Shown here: one piece after another, positions 12,799 through 13,698 of the stretch
How the letters are laid out: every line of letters begins with the position of its first letter
Position numbering within the stretch: position 1 is the stretch's first letter
Origin: Thauera sp.
GTDB lineage: Bacteria; Pseudomonadota; Gammaproteobacteria; Burkholderiales; Rhodocyclaceae
Reading direction: 5' to 3'
Assembly: GCA_023150215.1 (NCBI GenBank)
Contig: JAKLLJ010000056.1
Span: 1-13,698 of the forward strand
Length of the DNA: 13,698 nt
Notes under the pieces: generated by a model
What the model saw: the letters and a program-made list of their open reading frames with translations, nothing else
The model's database searches: none
Told to the model about the DNA's origin: nothing
Program-made: the position numbers and the translations under genes

Positions 12799-13698
12799 CC
12801 GCATCGGTCGCGGCGGTCTCCGCGCCGCGGCGATCCTGCTGGCGCTGGTTGTGGCCGCGCTGGCACTGCCGTCCGGACATGCGGCGAGCTTCGTGCGCCT
12901 CGCGCTCGGTGTCGGCGCGTTGTCGCACCCGGGTATCGCGGTCGATGACATTCGCTTGGAGCTCGACGCACGCAGCGTCGCCGGCGCGCTGCACATCGGT
13001 CGCGTGCGCATCGCCGGGCGCGAGTGGCGCGCACTGGAAGTGCGCTGCGGCCGCGTCGCGGTGGATGCGGGTGCACTCGCCTGTGCCGGTGCCAGCGTGC
13101 ATGTGGCGGGTCGTCGGCTTCCCCTCGAGGTCGACCTCGACAGCGCGCTCGGTGCGGGACCGCTGCGTGTCGCTATGCGTCTCGCCACCGGTGGCCGGAT
13201 CGACGCACATGTCGACGCCGAGGGTGGCGTGCGCGTGCAGTGGCGGGCGCTGCGCCTGGTGGACGCTGAAACGATCGTCGGCGCCTGGCGAGCCGACCTC
13301 GTGAGCGCGATCCGGCACTACCAGCCCGGCGGCACGCTCGACGGCGAACTCCAATTGATCACCGTAGCGGGGGAGTCACGCCTGGCGCTCAGCAGTCGTC
13401 TCTCCGGCGCCCAGTTCGGCAGCGCGGACGGCCTGCTCGCGGGGGAGGGCCTGGACATCGGTTTTGCGCTCGATGCGCGTGGCGCCGGGCGGACGTGGTC
13501 ATGGACCGCAAGCGCCGACTGGCGTGCCGACGCGGCCTACGTGCATCCGCTGCTCATCGAGGCTGGGGCCGGTTTGAAGGCTGCAGGTCGTGCGGACGGT
13601 GGGCGGATTGACGTCGATGAAGCGCAGCTTTCGCTCGACGGCGTGGAAGAGATCATTGTGCGCCTCGTGCTGGATCGCGAGCGCGGGGTGTTCGAAAC
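12782..13698 (+). CDS. Exported or membrane-anchored envelope protein, 5' part (possible YdbH/AsmA-like)
   Basis: The frame stays open from GTG 12782 to the window end (305 codons and two bases) with strong G/C third-position bias, so it is very probably a real gene cut off at its 3' end. The N-terminus reads RGGLRAAAILLALVVAALALP then SGHAAS: a basic stretch, a hydrophobic core and a possible cleavage site, i.e. a signal peptide or anchor. The rest alternates short beta-strand-like segments such as VDDIRLELDARSVAGALHIG and LDGELQLITVAGESRLALSS, rich in Gly, Ala, Leu and Asp. This resembles the long beta-helical envelope proteins of the AsmA/YdbH type that bridge inner and outer membranes, but no diagnostic motif is present in the visible part. 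The GTG overlaps cysM by 17 bases and has no clear Shine-Dalgarno; no ATG suits the signal sequence better. Family assignment is tentative. Confidence 0.7.
   Translation, partial: MCSRPDRIGRGGLRAAAILLALVVAALALPSGHAASFVRLALGVGALSHPGIAVDDIRLELDARSVAGALHIGRVRIAGREWRALEVRCGRVAVDAGALACAGASVHVAGRRLPLEVDLDSALGAGPLRVAMRLATGGRIDAHVDAEGGVRVQWRALRLVDAETIVGAWRADLVSAIRHYQPGGTLDGELQLITVAGESRLALSSRLSGAQFGSADGLLAGEGLDIGFALDARGAGRTWSWTASADWRADAAYVHPLLIEAGAGLKAAGRADGGRIDVDEAQLSLDGVEEIIVRLVLDRERGVFE

Noticed and set aside
1..13698. tRNA, rRNA, CRISPR array, phage or defence genes, insertion sequence
   Set aside because: No cloverleaf, direct-repeat array, transposase, integrase or defence motif was seen; apart from the two short repeat elements the window is conserved housekeeping sequence.

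Overview
The window reads as chromosomal housekeeping DNA from a high-GC betaproteobacterium, most likely Rhodocyclales of the Thauera/Azoarcus type. This rests on protein motifs, strong G/C third-position bias and gene order; no database search was possible. All recognised genes lie on the + strand and form the conserved mixed-function supraoperon gyrA-serC-pheA-hisC-tyrA-aroA-cmk-rpsA-ihfB-lapA-lapB, followed by cysM and the start of an envelope protein gene that runs off the window.

Layout. 2-1501 is the C-terminal part of gyrA, whose stop overlaps the serC start by one base. serC, pheA (chorismate mutase/prephenate dehydratase), a hisC-type aminotransferase and tyrA follow with gaps of 71, 61 and 13 bases. 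A 413-base gap (5798-6210) then interrupts the cluster. It holds two copies of an 86-bp inverted-repeat element (about 87% identical, with one compensatory stem change), a hairpin group ending in a terminator-like T-run, and a 19-bp palindrome just upstream of the next gene. That gene is one uninterrupted reading frame encoding EPSP synthase (AroA) fused to cytidylate kinase (Cmk). The fused gene is followed by a strong hairpin plus seven T, a second hairpin with an A/T-rich tract, and rpsA, which has no Shine-Dalgarno sequence. A promoter-like site (TTGATC, 17 bases, TGC-TAATAT) sits inside the cmk part. ihfB, a terminator, lapA, lapB, cysM and the partial final gene complete the window.

How the genes work together. 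serC supplies serine and the pyridoxal phosphate branch. aroA makes EPSP, the precursor of chorismate; pheA and tyrA take chorismate/prephenate to phenylalanine and tyrosine, with the HisC-type enzyme as the likely aromatic (and histidinol-phosphate) transaminase. cmk, rpsA and ihfB link this block to nucleotide supply, translation initiation and nucleoid architecture. lapA/lapB act in control of lipopolysaccharide synthesis, and cysM makes cysteine.

No wholly new system is evident. The points most worth checking are the AroA-Cmk fusion, the element-loaded tyrA-aroA gap with its attenuator-like fold, the rpsA promoter/leader arrangement, a Glu-to-Gln change in the phenylalanine-binding motif of PheA, and a basic cofactor-discriminating loop in TyrA.
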